From NCBI GenBank assembly GCA_029948255.1, contig JALIZF010001824.1, positions 558,001 through 622,000 on the forward strand: DNA of 64,000 bases, read 5' to 3'. This stretch comes from Telmatactis stephensoni. Taxonomy: Eukaryota; Cnidaria; Anthozoa; Actiniaria; Isophelliidae. The notes below the pieces were generated by a model. It was not told where the DNA came from. It saw nothing but the letters and a program-made list of their open reading frames with translations, and made no database searches. This document shows positions 22,493-46,225 of the stretch, in pieces; the first letter of the stretch is position 1, and the number at the start of each line of letters is the position of its first letter. The position numbers and the translations under genes are program-made.

Positions 22493-22935
22493 TTACCCGG
22501 GTCGCTGCTTACTATCAATAGGCGTCACACTTTATGTGTCAATCACAAAAATTAATGTTAGGGCTCTATATTAAAATGCTAGAAATTGGAAGAGCATGTC
22601 AAACTTAGTAAAAGTTTTGAATGATCATCTTAAAAATTGAAGCATTGGTAAATTTTGGAAGCATTGACTTTTTTACAAAGAATGTATGGTGTTTTTTTGG
22701 ATGAGGGGCAAAACCTGCCCCCAGTGAAAATTACCAATACGTTCTTTGTAAAAAACACAGTGCTTCTACTAAGATTCACCAGTTTTTCAATTTTTAAGAT
22801 AACTATCTGAAATTTTCAGTGATCACTAAGTTTGACGTGCTCTTTCCATTTCTGGCATTCATAGAGCCCTAACATTAATTTTTGTGATTACACATAAAGA
22901 GTGACGCCTATCGGATAGTAAGCACACCTGGTTAC
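22493..22935. mobile_element. Large palindromic MITE between ACBP and CUL2
   Basis: The left arm from 22493 (TGCTTACTATC..TAGGCGTCAC..CTTTATGTG..TCACAAAAATTAATGTTAGGGCTCTA) is mirrored from 22935 leftwards with few mismatches. Arms of about 200 bp enclose TTTTTTGGATGAGGGGCAAAACCTGCCCCC. There is no coding capacity. It sits in the shared upstream region of two divergent genes. Confidence 0.8.
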
Positions 22936-23804
22936 TAATATCAGGACAACCTGTCGCGTCCCAATGGAGTTTCACTGTAATTAAATTAAGCTTTGTCAAT
23001 ACCAAAAGTGTGGACATTCCATTATCTATAATCGGCTGCTCGTTGACCAGTTTGTGACGGCAACACGTTTTTGGATTTTTGGATAATCTCAAGACTATCG
23101 ATTAATTTCTTGTGGCCGCATGCATGTGCCCTAAAGTGGCGTAGCAACGGTAGTACAAAGTCAGTGTGTAACTTTCTGTCTATTATTTTAGAATTTATTA
23201 CATAGATGGTGTTTAGAAAGACCCGAAAGTGCTAAACTGTTATGTTCCGGGCCTTTGGCCACCATGTTCGTGATTGTTATCCCAACTGTGTGTTTTTTTT
23301 CGGTCACTATTTTCCTTCCTTCTTCCCCCTCCCCCTCGCCTCCCTTCTCGAGAGCCATACTAGGCAGATAGATAGATAGAAAGTGTCTAGTCGTTCCGTA
23401 GCGCTTGGTTGCACTAATTGGGGACACGCTTAAAACAAGGTTAGTGTCTGGTTAGAGAACCAGGCAGACATAGCTCTCATTTGTAACGAAGCTTTTTTTG
23501 CCTGATTTTCTTACCTCAATGAGAAATAAATGAATGAAACGAAAAAAAACTCTTGCGGGACCTTGCGTAGGGGGGGAGGGGTGGGAAACGGCTGTACACA
23601 GGCTAGACCTTGCGGTAATTTTGTTATATCTTGCTCCCAGAACGCTTTGCGCAGACGTTTGGAGGAGAGGCTACCAAGCTCAAAAAGTTTTTAGCTTGAT
23701 TTTGAGAAGTTCCAGTAATGGCGTAATGGAGAGGAATATAGGAATCTGTAGTTGTTTCTGATCAAACTCTTCACTAAATCCCACGTGTGCTGCAGTGATG
23801 AAAG

Positions 23805-33769
<9,965 letters not shown>

Positions 33770-35018
33770 ACACGCAGCAGTCCTTGGTGGAACATTGGTT
33801 ATTAGCGTGTCTATCAACTGGAAATCCTGTGCCAGTATGGGGCCTATAACCCTCAATTTCATCAATTACAAATCAACTATCTGCCCTACACATATATAGT
33901 CGGGACCTCCTCCTTGTAAAAAATGAACACTTTTATTTTAAGGCTCTTTATTCTCCTTAGCTTTTGTTAGACCTAAAAAATCCTTTAAATGTATGATTAG
34001 AGATTTTGATAGGACATATAAGGAGGATTGCTAAACTTTAATGTATGGGTAATTTAAGCCGTTCTTAATAACTTATACCACAATTGACGGCCAAACTTCT
34101 CTCGAGAAGAATCTTTGCAGTATCAGACCTTTATAAACATTGTTTGACAATACTGTTTTATTGCAAATCTGTCTTCAAATCTGCTTGGTTGCTTACACCC
34201 AAAGTGTGTCGTCCCATTAACGACGATTCAGTGATAGCCGCGTTTACGGGCTTCCAAGTTGACCGGCGGTGGGGTTCCTGTGTAAAAAGAGCGAGCGAAA
34301 GGATAAAAGAATGAGCTTTTCTCACCCCTTCATCGAAACTACCTCAAAATTTTAATTTTTGCTAACTTTGGTGTTCTCTTTTCAAATATTATATTTTTGT
34401 TGCCGTTGGATAAAAAAAATTAGAATGTCACATAAGGGGTGAGAAAAGCTCATTTCTCTCGCAGAATTTTCCTATAAATTGTCAGCAAATCCCACTCCAT
34501 GCAAACCGTTTTCACCTGTTTTTTCTTCAATTCGGCACGGCGAGTTATGATGAACTCAAGTAATTTTAAAATATAATTTTTTAAATTCAAAAAGGCAACA
34601 ACCTGGTAGTCTCGTATTGACGCGTTGCGTGACAATGCAAACTGCGACTGCGCAAGAGATTACAATCTAGGAGGTACTATACTACATATTTGTAACGAAG
34701 CCCACACGTGCACCTGACTTAAAAGAAATGGTTTATGTAAAATTAGAGATGCATTATTGCCTTTACGAAGATCCTTTTAATCAGCGTCCGTAGAGAGAGA
34801 AGGGTTGGTAGTGAAGATTCCACAAATGAGACTGATAAGCCACGAAGCGAAAGGAAAACTTAGGGCACCCTGTTCGAGACATAACCAGTCCGCAACGGCT
34901 GAAATTTCAGGCCAGGCGACCTTGCCCTCGAAATTTAAAAGTAACATTTTGTGCTTACATTGACACCATCGCAAGTGCATATAGTGATTTAATATCTATA
35001 AATCGCTACCATGTTATT
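33770..35018. other. Sequence downstream of CUL2, no gene recognised
   Basis: Contains the CUL2 3'UTR, with no clear AATAAA close to the stop. It also holds an inverted pair GGTGAGAAAAGCTCAT (near 34436-34453) and ATGAGCTTTTCTCACCCC (near 34311-34328), which suggests a small foldback element at 34311-34453. Confidence 0.5.
34311..34453. mobile_element. Small foldback element
   Basis: Ends ATGAGCTTTTCTCACCCCTT and AAGGGGTGAGAAAAGCTCAT are exact inverse copies, enclosing about 100 bp of AT-rich sequence. Confidence 0.75.
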
Positions 35019-35165
35019 AGAGCAGATTTCGTATGAGTGTGAAACGGACCAGGCCGTACCGTGACCGTGTCAGTGCCGTGATGTCTATTAAAACATTTGA
35101 AATTTCTGCCGTAACCGTGCCGTGACCGTGCGGTGCCGTTTTCTCAGTCATACGAAATCTACTCT
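35019..35165. mobile_element. MITE with AGAGCAGATTTCGTATGA ends
   Basis: Ends AGAGCAGATTTCGTATGA and TCATACGAAATCTACTCT are inverse copies with one mismatch over 147 bp. The interior has repeated CCGTGACCGTG words. There is no ORF. Confidence 0.8.
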
Positions 35166-35351
35166 ATATCGTCCAGAACCGCGTGTTAGGACTGGATTAT
35201 AAAGAACCCCCGCACAAGGTGAACCATGTGTGTAACGTGGCATCGCTTGATTGGACATTTGTTTTTGTTTTGCATCCCTAAAACGCAATGAATACGCAAA
35301 CACCTGAACACAGTTATGCTTAAAGCTATGGACCCATAATGATTCATTGGT

Positions 35352-35524
35352 AATGGAGTATACTCTACTTTCACATTCCCCATAATGCCTCTGTTTTTTG
35401 GGGGGTAGTTATTGTAATGCTAATCAAATCAGTTGTTATTAAAATCAAATACATTTGAATTACAATAACTACCCCTCAAAAACAGAGGGCATTATGGGGA
35501 ATGTGAAAGTAGAGAATGGAGTAT
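35352..35524. mobile_element. MITE with 10-bp target duplication
   Basis: Arms CTCTACTTTCACATTCCCCA... (35363-35418) and the inverse copy ending 35514 are near-perfect over about 55 bases. The element is flanked by the 10-bp direct repeat AATGGAGTAT at 35352-35361 and 35515-35524. A 9-11 bp duplication fits Mutator-like elements. The family is not known to me. Confidence 0.82.
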
Positions 35525-35725
35525 TGCATCCTGCGTTGATAGAGTTCATCAGACGGGCGTACGGTAACTTCTTTATCCAATGGATTAAACTACCATGCGG
35601 TTTGCCTTTTTTGTTTTTCATGTTCTTTTTTATATTCCAACGAGCTCCCACCGCCTCGTAATCCTTACCCTGGATATCAGATCGAGCTTGTAATACACAC
35701 AAAATGTCCCATATACGAAATCTCT

Positions 35726-35913
35726 TAGCCTCCTCCGCAGGCAACTCCTTATCATTCCTCCTTGGGCTTCCTTTATAACGGTTATTTTGACCGTGCGGAG
35801 ACTGAGAACGAGCCCCTTCTCTCCCCACTCTCCTTATCCCTTCTCCCATTTCACCCAAACAGGAAGCCCAACACGTGAGACTGAGAAAACAGTGATGCCT
35901 GCGGAGGAGGCTA
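35726..35913. mobile_element. MITE with TAGCCTCCTCCGCAGGCA ends
   Basis: TAGCCTCCTCCGCAGGCA at 35726-35743 and its exact reverse complement at 35896-35913. The interior is rich in CCTTCTC. There is no ORF of interest. Confidence 0.8.
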
Positions 35914-38900
35914 GAAATCTCTCTAAATATCGTGAACTTCTCAAACCTCTGGCACCCAGGGTACGTAATCCCTGATCATAGGAAATAAACGGTCACGCGA
36001 AGTTAATCTCATTTCTATAGAGATTTTGCTCCAGAGTTCATTATACGCGTAGTTCTCTAGCCTTTGTTTATTTGGAGATCAAGATACAGATTTTTTCGAT
36101 TAGTCATCGACAACTGATATAATCATGGACAGGGGTCGACCCATGATATCATCGGCTCGTATCTATAGTCATAACAGACGATGTAATAATGTGCTTTATG
36201 GATGTCAAATCAAGGAAAGGAGTTTTATGTCGATAATAGCGTAGCGATCAGCGACGTTTTGCAAATGGTACATTCTTGTTTTCCGCCGAGTGCTTTTGGT
36301 GGAAGCTGTCAGGTCGCAACGAACGCATGGAAAGGCGTTGACCATATAGGCATCTGCGTTGGTTAGGCATCATCATATTAATGATTATACTGCTAGAATT
36401 TCTTCAGTCCTTCCTCTAAGAGTACTTCTAGACTAGGCAAAATTCGAATCTGGCCGGACAAATGTTTCTTGGGATAATTCTATTGATGGCGTATCAAAAC
36501 AAAAGTCCCGTGAGTAACTAATAACGTACATCTTTAGGGTTGAAAAGATCGGCAAGATGAATCTAGTTCCCTAACTAACAAACTTGACAAATTAATCTTG
36601 TGCGTAAAAGAGAATTAAGAAACAGAGAACTTTTCAACATGAAACAGTATTTTGGAATTTATTTGTTTCCATATGGAAACAATTTTTCCTAAAATCTATT
36701 ATATGCACTTAACTACTTCTACCTCGGGCACACCTGAACCAAATAACATTTTCACTCGTAATGGCTGAAGTGTCTAAATCGATAAAATTTTTCCTTGTTG
36801 GTCACTTGACACCTCAGTTCTATTTCATGTTCGTTATCGGGTGGAGTTTGAATTCTGCCACGGGGTACGAGGCGTTTGACTCGGGTCAGTTTTGCAATAC
36901 TATTAATTTTTTTAAAGACCCCCGTCGGTAAGTTCCGGCTTTATTCGCCAACAAAAGCTTAATGAGTCTTTGATAGAAAGGGTAGAATGTTTTTGAAACT
37001 GAATGGCGTTGAAAAATGGTGAAAAATAACAAAACTGTACGTTATCAAGGATACTTTATTAAGATCTTTCCGCAAGAGCCAATTTTCTATGGCAATAAAA
37101 TGGATTTTTCTCGTCTAAACGAACAAATTTCATACCACAAATGCATTTGTTATATGACTAGTTTGGTCAAATTTTCTCATCTAAACGAGCACTACAAATA
37201 TTTGTCAAAAAATTTGCCCTAGAAAATTTGCTCGCGTGGAAGGGCCGCTTTTATTTCTTCAAGATTATTGTCGTGATCCTACTTAGTCGATATTAATCCA
37301 ACCCTAGCTAATATGACTAATATGCCTTTGGGCCATTGGTCTTATTAGATAAGTCGTCAACCAAACGCCTTTCGATGCATCAGAAAAGATCACAAAACGA
37401 TGGAGGTTCCAATCTAAAAGAGCACGTGTTTTACTCTATATAGTGCTTTAATTTGTACCTCAGTTCCTAGCTAATTTTCTTCAGCTCTTTATTATAAGAT
37501 TTTATGGCATTCAATTTTTATATATATAACAAAAAATGTTGACTATGTTGAAAGTGCACGAGAATGGATTTAGGAAATGAGTCATAAAAAGATCTCTAAA
37601 TTTGCCGAACCGAAATCAATTAGCACTCAATAATTAATCTTTCCTTGTAAAGAGAGCTACCGGTGATGGAAGTATGAAAAGTTATTAATAAAAAAACTTG
37701 CGCATACATCGCTTAGGTAGCAAGAGGCGCGTGCCAGCCTGTCGGGTCATAAAAACCGAATCGATATTTTAAAATCCGTTTTGGCAAGTAATTTAAGCTC
37801 AATATTTGGTTTTCCTGTTTCGGCAGACTAAGAATACGTCCACACGATCGGACGACGGGAAAAAACGATTTTGTTTTTCAAAATTTGATATTTTTTCCTT
37901 CGTTTTCGTTGTCTACACTCAAACTGTTTTCACGGCTCAAACTTGAACGGTGTTTTAGTCTGGTCGAAGGCCTATAACCACAGCAAAAAAGATGTGTTGT
38001 CTAATTCATCCGAATAATTAGAGTGGACGTGGCTTAAAAGTCACTAATAAAGTCCATCAATACTACATCTGACCTTGGGGAGACGAAAACTAGAAAGGTA
38101 TTTAAGCTATGGAATCGTCAACTTTGTGAAATTGACCCCAAAGCAAATTAGGAAGTTGGCGGTTCACAATTGACTAATATTTGAACAAAAGCCGTATTAT
38201 TCTTTCGGTTTTACCAAAGCAAGCTAGCATTCTATCAATAGCAGTGGTTTAGGTTTTTTTCATTTAGATGTCAAAATAGCTGTTTCTTGGTCGACGTTTT
38301 TGGCATAGGAAAGTTCCACCAAATTAAAGACCACCGTTGTTGACTGGTTCATGTTATCGAATAGAATGATTTTCTATTACATTTTTCGCTGTTTATTTCA
38401 ACTCCACAAAGCAACCAATCTCTGACCAAAAAGATAATGATCGCCGGATACACTTCCAAGGCTAAGGCAAGATTGGGACGTAACAAATATGTGACCCTCT
38501 CAAAAAATACACATCTCCCACCACAGACAGAATTTCAGCACATTTCAAGTTTGTTTCATTTGATGGTTGCCGACGGCGAGAACTGACTTATATTTCTCTG
38601 GGATTTCCACTGTAATCTCTAAGGTAAGCTTCTTAGATTTGTAGAACTTGGTATTATTTTTCCAGCGCATCGAAAAACCCGCATTGTAGTTTTTCGATGG
38701 CAGTTTTTTTTTTTGAAAACTGATTATGACATCGATCATGCTTGTACACTGAGCGAGTGTCTGCGTCTGTTTCTCCACGAAGCTATTTTTTGTTTCCATT
38801 TGGTTGAGTTTAAACATTAAAATTGTATTGTATTCTTTTAGGAAGAATATGCATAACGTAAATCTCAACAGTATACCAGAACTCTTAAACAAATGGACAG

Positions 38901-40405
38901 TAAAATCCGTTTACATTATATCAAACGACGAAGCTGCATATACGCAGGCGTACACTGCCGATAAATATGCTGGCAGCATATGCGCTTTCAATTCGACAAA
39001 GAAACACATATTTATAGATAAAACACAACATAACACCATTACATTTTAAGAGTTTTTGGCTTAAGAGTAACTTGTTTTGAAGCCTTAATTTGATATTTGC
39101 AGAGGTATGTATTTGCTTGGGGTGGGGTAGCCGGGGAAAAGCGCCCGGAAATTTGTCTCATTTCTCACTTGAATACCCAAAACGTTATTTCGCCTTTAGA
39201 GCTTTTGGAAGCAATCGAGTGTCAGGATGTTCAGGCATGTTTTGCTTAGACTCTAATTATATTACAAGACACGTTAACCGTCTTACTGCATATTTTTACG
39301 CTAATCATCAATATTGAGTCTTAATAAACTAATATGTCTAGCTTTCTTTGGGTCCAACCCTGATATAGCCTGACAAAATACGTGCTCCCTTTAACGATCG
39401 TTTCCAACGTTTTGAGTGAAAAGCGACAAAATGCATTCAAATGACATATCGTGATGCTCTCCTGTAATCTTGTACTAAATCTGTAACTTGGTATGGAAGT
39501 GCGATTATCGTGCCTTAATCCATCATATACTGTCGCATAAGTAGTTTTAGTTACCTGTATATGGCACGCAACACCCACGGAGTCTATAAATAGCTTGATT
39601 ATTGTGATAATAATGTTGTGACGAATTACCTGGCACTGATGGATTTCAAAATTACCCTTAAATCAATTATCTTTTAAAGTACTCGCAGATGTGCAATCCA
39701 CGAGTTATAAATTGTCAAATCTGTCGGAAAATCTTATCAGTTATAATATAATTGGAATTTATTAACTTGAGCGCTCTAATAGCCTTGATAGCGCTCTGAT
39801 TAATAATGTTAAAACAATAGATGAGTTCTTGTCTATCTTCTTTAGTCAAATACAATAACATACTGATTATCCAGGTCGCACGAATGTCAAACCACGTAAT
39901 CTGGTCAAAAGTTTTTTTGATCCGCAAATGACAGTTGTCTAACGTAGGACCGGAAAGCATTATCCAGTTGCATGGTGTTATCCGCTCTCATGTAGTTGTA
40001 AAAAAAAGGTGCCGATCTGGAAATTGGAAGAAAAAGGAAAAGACGATCTACGAGAACGCGAACATTTTTGAATCCTAAAATAAAATGCTATGCGTTGGTT
40101 TTTGATAAACAACCAGGACAAGGGAGTTGCAGCCTCGATTTCCCGCATTTTTTAATATAGATTGTGTTTGTGTATTAATTTTTGGTTCAAGTTTGGTCCA
40201 GTTTCCTTCCTTGAAGGCTGAATCTTATGAGTAATTGCCTGATATTTTGTTGACACTGGATCTTCATCAGCGCGCCCTGAACTGCTAATATCTCCATATA
40301 ATTTTACAGTAAACTGTTTACATCGAGTACGTTCCGGACGCTTGTTTGTTTGTTCGTTCGTACGTTTGCTTTTTCTACTTACTTGCTTGCTTGTTTGCTC
40401 ACTGT
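35914..40405. other. AT-rich intergenic stretch, nothing supported
   Basis: Read on both strands. Open frames are short, lack splice or homology support and are not reported as genes. No repeat with clear ends was seen. Confidence 0.5.
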
Positions 40406-40584
40406 TTAGGGACCATTCATTTTTTATCAGGGAGGGAGGGGAGTGGTGGAACTTTTTTTCGGGGGGGAGGGGGGGTCATTAAAAAAATCAGGCTTATAGA
40501 GGGGGGGGCTAGTTTTTCTTGTATGGACTCCTGCTGGAATTCCACCGCCCCCCCCCTCCCTGATAAAAAATGAACGGTCCCTTA
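40406..40584. mobile_element. PIF/Harbinger-like MITE with TTA duplication
   Basis: Ends GGGACCATTCATTTTTTATC and GATAAAAAATGAACGGTCCC (40409-40581), flanked by TTA at 40406-40408 and 40582-40584. The interior has G/C-rich runs. A TTA/TAA target and GGG-type ends are typical of Harbinger non-autonomous elements. Confidence 0.8.
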
Positions 40585-41084
40585 TTTGTTATCCATTATC
40601 ATGTTGTTAAACATTTGTTTCCTCGTTCCTTTCGAGTAAGGCCACTCCCAGTTTTTTCCGGTTGCATTCAGCCACAGAATATTCAGCGTAATGCTCTGCT
40701 TTATATCAATTTTTCAAGGCTTCGAGGTACATGATATAAGTCCCGATTAACTATTTAACGCCGTAATCTTGACGACATGTTATAGCTGAATAACCTCTCA
40801 TTGAACCGCTGCCACTTGCAAATTTGTACAATAAACGCATTAGGACAGTTTTACTGCAAAAACATTATTTATGCTCTTGGTGTATCTTTCTCGCTTTCTT
40901 CAATATCCTTTCTGCTCTTTCACTGATTTTGGGACACGTTTTAGGAACATCGAAGTCAGATATCTGCGCATGCGCCAGATTTCGCGGGCTTTTTCGCGGC
41001 CACAGGGAAATAATAAATAAATAATAAATTTGGTGTAGCTTATCACCCTTCCTTGCAGTACAAGTGCTGAATGACGAAGGGCGC

Positions 41085-41404
41085 AGCTCAAATTGATCGA
41101 GTCGAATTAAGGTGGTGTACAAGGGCGCTTTCATTACAAGACAGTTACACACTATGATTTACATGACACACATATGTAGCAGCCACCATACGACCCAAGT
41201 CTGATCACGGAGCACAGCTTAGATCGAAACTAGTTCGTTTTTACTGAGGGAGGAAAAACCGGATTACCTGGAGAAAAAAACCTCGAAGAAAGGGAGAGAA
41301 CGAACAAGAAACTGAAGCCACATGTAATGCCCCATCCGGGAATCGGACTCGGGACAACAGATCGAGGTGACGGACCAGCGCTCTCACATGCCGCTCGGCC
41401 ACCC
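41085..41404 (-). mobile_element. tRNA-derived SINE
   Basis: Read on the minus strand, it starts GGGTGGCCGAGCGG (A box, tRNA-Ser/Leu-like) with GAGTCCGATTCCCG (B box) about 50 bases later. Then comes a body with TTCGTTCTCTCCC, GAGGTTTTTTTCTCCAGGTA and ATCCGGTTTTTCCTCCCTCA, a form I associate with anthozoan SINEs. The 3' limit is uncertain. Confidence 0.7.
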
Positions 41405-43039
41405 TTGCTTCCCTATGTTTCGTATTATTACTATTGAGGAGATTTTTATCTCATTGTGTAGTTGGATCGAAATATAGAATGAGGTAACTATACCAAAAGG
41501 TACCGTAAAATATTTAATTTTTTTCTTTTTGATAAATTCTGCACGGGTTTCCTGTGTGCGAATTTGAACCGGTGACGCATCTTAATTTTTTTTTACTTAT
41601 CGAGTATTTGCTTATTAGCTCGATTACTTTACAGAATATAAAGCTTAAACATCCCGGTTTGAGCAAATATAAGAATGGCATTCAAAGTAGTCTTTCGTTT
41701 TTTTGCCGAACGTTTTCATCTTAAGAATTTATACATAGGATTAATTCCTCGGCTAAAAAAAACCCCACTTGAACGCGGTGTTTGTTTTAGGTTGTTTTAC
41801 AAAATAAGTTCCCTTGTTGTGATTCTTAGGAATAGTATTAATCGTTATGTTTTCTGCCAAATATTTTCTCTTTTCAAAATTTGCTAGCTCTTTACGAAGT
41901 TCAAAACTGAAGTAGGGCCGACCAACACGGCGGTCAAACTACTGCGCATGCGTGAGATTTCGCGGGCTTGCGCGCAACTCGCGTCCAGACCACAGGAATC
42001 CCAGTCAATGTTTACTAGAGCGAACGTCTTCCTTTTTATTCCTTTCTCCTTTTATCAAGGATTTTTATCTCAGTTTAAAGTTCACGTATGCAAAAGACGA
42101 TGATTTTTTACTAAAAGGCATCGTAAATCTTTCTTTACTAATTTTTTCTTCAAAAAATGTACTTCTTTTGATTGGGCTTCTTGTGATCCGCCACAGTTGC
42201 CATAATAGATCCTCTTTATAGAATTCTCCGAAAATTTGATGTTTTGTATATCAGTTGAGTCACTTACCTCGTACTAAGAAAAATAAAAGGGGTCACCTTG
42301 CTTGTTTATGAAATATTTAGCTTCAAAGACAAAGGTATTGTAGCGGTTTCACGCGTGGATAAGTCTAACTAGTGGATAAGTCTATCAGGTCTCAGAAAAA
42401 AACTCCAAAGATCGACTAAGAGTTAGCATTATTTTAAAAGAAACAGGCAAAGTAGTAAAATATGTTGCAAGAACTTTTTTAATCTCGGTATATATATTTC
42501 ATTTTGCACATTGAATATTTTATACATACATACATACATATTTTATTTGGTGACGCAAGAGTCAGGCAGCCGTAGCCCCATCACATGACTTTTAGAGCGC
42601 GCGAGTCGTCGGGAATTCGAAATACGGATCATAAGATAGTTAGCTTTGACTTCTTACTACAATCATAGAGACATTTGTTGGGGCACAGGAACTCCATATT
42701 GGTTCCTAGAGCGCACGCTATAAGTATTAACCTATCCCCTTTCCCCATTCAATGTTGCCCTGACCCAACAATAATGTTGTAGCCCAGTAACCGCCATTGC
42801 GCGACCTATTGAGTACTGGATAATCAACATTGAATGAGCGAGGCGAGGGAGAGGGTTCTTAACGTACATTACACCTGTTATTTAGAACGAGTGGCGCAGC
42901 CCATTAATGACTGAAATGAGTTATTTATTTGTCCCACTGGTTGTATATATCCGATTGTATGTACCATTTATATATATATCTTTTGTATTATGTGGTTCTT
43001 TCTCTTGAAAACCTCGACCGGAGAATACTGTCCACAAAT
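41405..43039. other. Intergenic, no gene recognised
   Basis: AT-rich sequence. It contains a TGCGCATGCG..GAGATTTCGCGGGCTT segment near 41942-41968 that recurs near 40962-40990, so it is probably a fragment of a dispersed repeat, and a (CATA)n run near 42524-42541. Confidence 0.5.
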
Positions 43040-43190
43040 CGTTGCGACGCAACGTTCAGGACGCCATTTCGCTTGTTTCACGCCCTCTTCTTGACGTCGG
43101 CAAAGTCAACGGTCATTTCGAACAAAATTCGTCAGCGCGCGCGGCTTCCTCTTTCACGTCGCATCGTGTTTGCTAAATCACTCTATTCCA
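43040..43190 (+). repeat. Dispersed repeat, copy 2 (paired with 14752-14895)
   Basis: Shares ordered blocks with 14752-14895: TTCAGGACGCCATTTCGCTT, TTTCGAACAAAATTCGTCAG, TGTTTGCTAAATCA and TATTCCA. A tatatatata run lies 5' of both copies. Confidence 0.7.
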
Positions 43191-46100
43191 AGAAGAATCC
43201 AATTCCCGTTTCTCATCTCCCAGTGCGTGAGCTTGCGCATGCGCACATGTTTCCAGCCTTTTAGTCCTCTACGATTAAGACGGGCGAAGGACATATGGCC
43301 ATCATCAAAGGCAAATGAACGACCCATACATTAGCCCCTGAACTCTTCAGGGGTGGCCAAGTTTTTCATGATTAAAAGGCCACACGGGGAAGGCTTTGCC
43401 ATCTTGACCGAACGGGAGTAGAGTAGAAATAAGCAAAACTGGAAAAAAATATATGATAAGTAATCAACACGCCAAATGATATCGATCGGCCTCATACAGT
43501 GCCCGAAAATTCTTAGTTAATTGTCCGGTAATGCTGATTAATCTGAAAAGTGAGTGAATGCGTCCATACTCCCTTTTACAGTCGCGTAGACATGAGTCGA
43601 CAACCTGTTCTGAAATATTTATATATCTAGTTCCCTTTCTATCGTCTTAACTTACTCGGAGTGTCATGATTCGCCATTTCGGAATTGCGGTATCGCTTTG
43701 AATTATGGGGCTGTTTTGAGGGGGCTTAGATTAAATAACACAGTACAAAAGTATGATAAAAATGACTGAAAAATAGAAAAACGAGATTGAGAGTCGATGT
43801 TAACAAGTATCTTACAACAACTATAGTTTCAACTATTTGCAAGAATTAGGATTTGAACTTATAAATATTACTATATAAAGTCGAAAGTTGAAAAAGTTGA
43901 AAGTGAAATGGCGACTCTCTAACCAGCTCCATGATTCAATGCAAGCGTAGCAAGCGTACTTACTTCCGTGAAAGGAAAGGTACATGACTTAAACGATGTC
44001 TACCTGCACGTAGTACTGTTCTATAACCTTGCCGAGACAGGTGCTGGAATAGAATACAAATTTGTTTTTTTTTTTAAAAGAAAGAAAGAAATCCTCAGAG
44101 AAAAAGTCAGAAAGCCGTTCATATAGATTTTGCGATCAAAATTGACTAAGCATACTAAACCATGCTAGCTTACGGATACAGAATGACCCCTAGATTGTGT
44201 TATCTGTTGGTTACTGCTCTGCAAGAATTAACCGCGACCTTTTGTTACGTGACATTACGAATCAATCAGCAATGTTTGGCGTTCTTGAATGTCGTAGTAT
44301 CGCGCTATTAAATCTTCTAATTTCAAGATCATCGCTCAGTGACTCTGTTTTTGCCAGAATATTGGTTTACAGGCAATTCGACCCACCAGTCCTTTCTGGG
44401 CTGTACGGCATTGATCCAGAATCGTAATCCTGTACAATCGGGTAAAGAATAAGGTGTTCATGCCAAGAACAACAACATATCATCACGCGCGACTCATGTA
44501 GATCCTTATCCTCACGGAATCTGATTGCGCAAAAACAAAATTTCCTCTTCTCCTTCTTCTATGCATCCATAAATCAAACGACGGCTGTGATATTAAACTA
44601 CTAATTTTTCTGTCCTGTTTTAGCTTGTGGTGACTTTGGGATAACACTTGTTTTCACAAACACACGGTGCACTCTGCCCTGAAAACGCGACCTGCATACC
44701 GGAAGACCGAGCCAATACATGTGACGTCATTTCCTCTTATCTTGGTCCATATATACTCGAGTCAAGATGCAGGATCAAAAACGTACTTCTAATAACGACG
44801 ATCAAAACTGCGCTAAAGGCCAAAGCAGTGTAAAGCCACCGAGAAAAATAAGTGGTTCACACATGCCTGTGAGTAGAAGGAATATCTGCTATCTCTTTCC
44901 AGTAGCTGAGGACGGGGAAGCATCACCGCCAGTCAATGTCCAGTGAGTATATGATAATGCAATGATTTAAAATGATGTTGTGTTTTAATATAGAAATTAG
45001 TCCAACCAGTATTAAGTGACACAGGCCTTTGGGAAAATCGCTTTCTTCAATTTTAACGGCAGATATCAGTTTGCTGTATTTGGGAGTATAGCCGGTAACT
45101 GTTTTTTTGGGGACTTGTACATGTCGTGTCAAATTTGTCAGTAAAGCAATTTTTTGTCGTAGTCCTTGTCTATTTTCTCGTTTCTAGTCAACTTTCATAT
45201 TTCTTACTTTTGGTATTTGAAGAATTCCGGCTCAGCCCGTTTTGCAAGTACCCGCTCATTTGTGAAAAGGAGTGTTGTTTACGAGATAGTGGTGAAGTGT
45301 TCGGCTAGTATGTCTAGTGTATACGCCATATAATTGCAGCATTGTTGGAGTTTTTGTGATTAAGCCGCTTGAACAAGCCATTAGCAGTAATACCCGACTT
45401 TGAACAACTTGACCTTTTCACGTATGTCCGGCAAGAACACTTCTTAGTCGTCATCGGCTGGTGCTTTCTTTAGTCACTCTATACAGCTTACGCAAGTATA
45501 ATCATGTACCCATTCACTAAGAAAAAATCGTGTGGAGTATAAAAATAAGATTGAGGAAGTTTAAAAATGTTTTACGTACCAAGACTGAACGTTAACGTAG
45601 ATGGTTTGTCGTAGAACTGTTATAAACATCCCCAGGCGTCTTAAGAATGTTGCACATCCCCACGTACTAACAGCTGGAATTTCTCTTTTTGGCCCCCAGT
45701 TCAACACGTTTATTAATAATCACAGACCTATTGTCAGGAAATAGGAGATGTTTAAGGAAGTAATCAGATCACGACATTCATTTTATATATCTAGGTTAGA
45801 TTTCTTGCTATCATTTTTCGAATTTTGGGCTGCCTCATCTTGTTTATGGCTTTTTACTCGTGCCCAGGCCTTTAGGCCGGCACGAGTCTAGGTTTGCGTC
45901 TTCTATCTATCAGTCTATCTATAAGTCTATCGTCGTAGTCGAGAATGTGCCATGAAAACGAGGCAAGCCACAGGCACCCCAGGCAATCATTTAGAGCAGC
46001 GTACGTATAAAGCAAACGGACGGGTCCGGGTTCGAATCCTCATGGATTAAAAAGGATTTTTTTTTTCGCCTTACTATGTAATAAATATTATCTTTTCATT

Positions 46101-46225
46101 TTTTTTGTATGCTTTTTTCTGGTTTTGAAGCATTTTAAACTGTTTTTTAATTTGATTTAATTTCCAATATATTTTGACTCAAGCGACAGCTTGTCTGGCT
46201 CAGGAGAAATTTGAGAATTTCTTAT
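43191..46225. other. Intergenic, no gene recognised
   Basis: Only small signals: a CCCCTGAACTCTTCAGGGG hairpin near 43335, an ACTCGTGCC/GGCACGAGT hairpin near 45857-45888, and a lone B-box-like GGTTCGAATCC near 46029. Confidence 0.45.

Noticed and set aside
45990..46070. tRNA gene suggested by GGTTCGAATCC
   Set aside because: Only the B-box is present. No matching acceptor or D-arm could be folded, so at best it is a SINE remnant.
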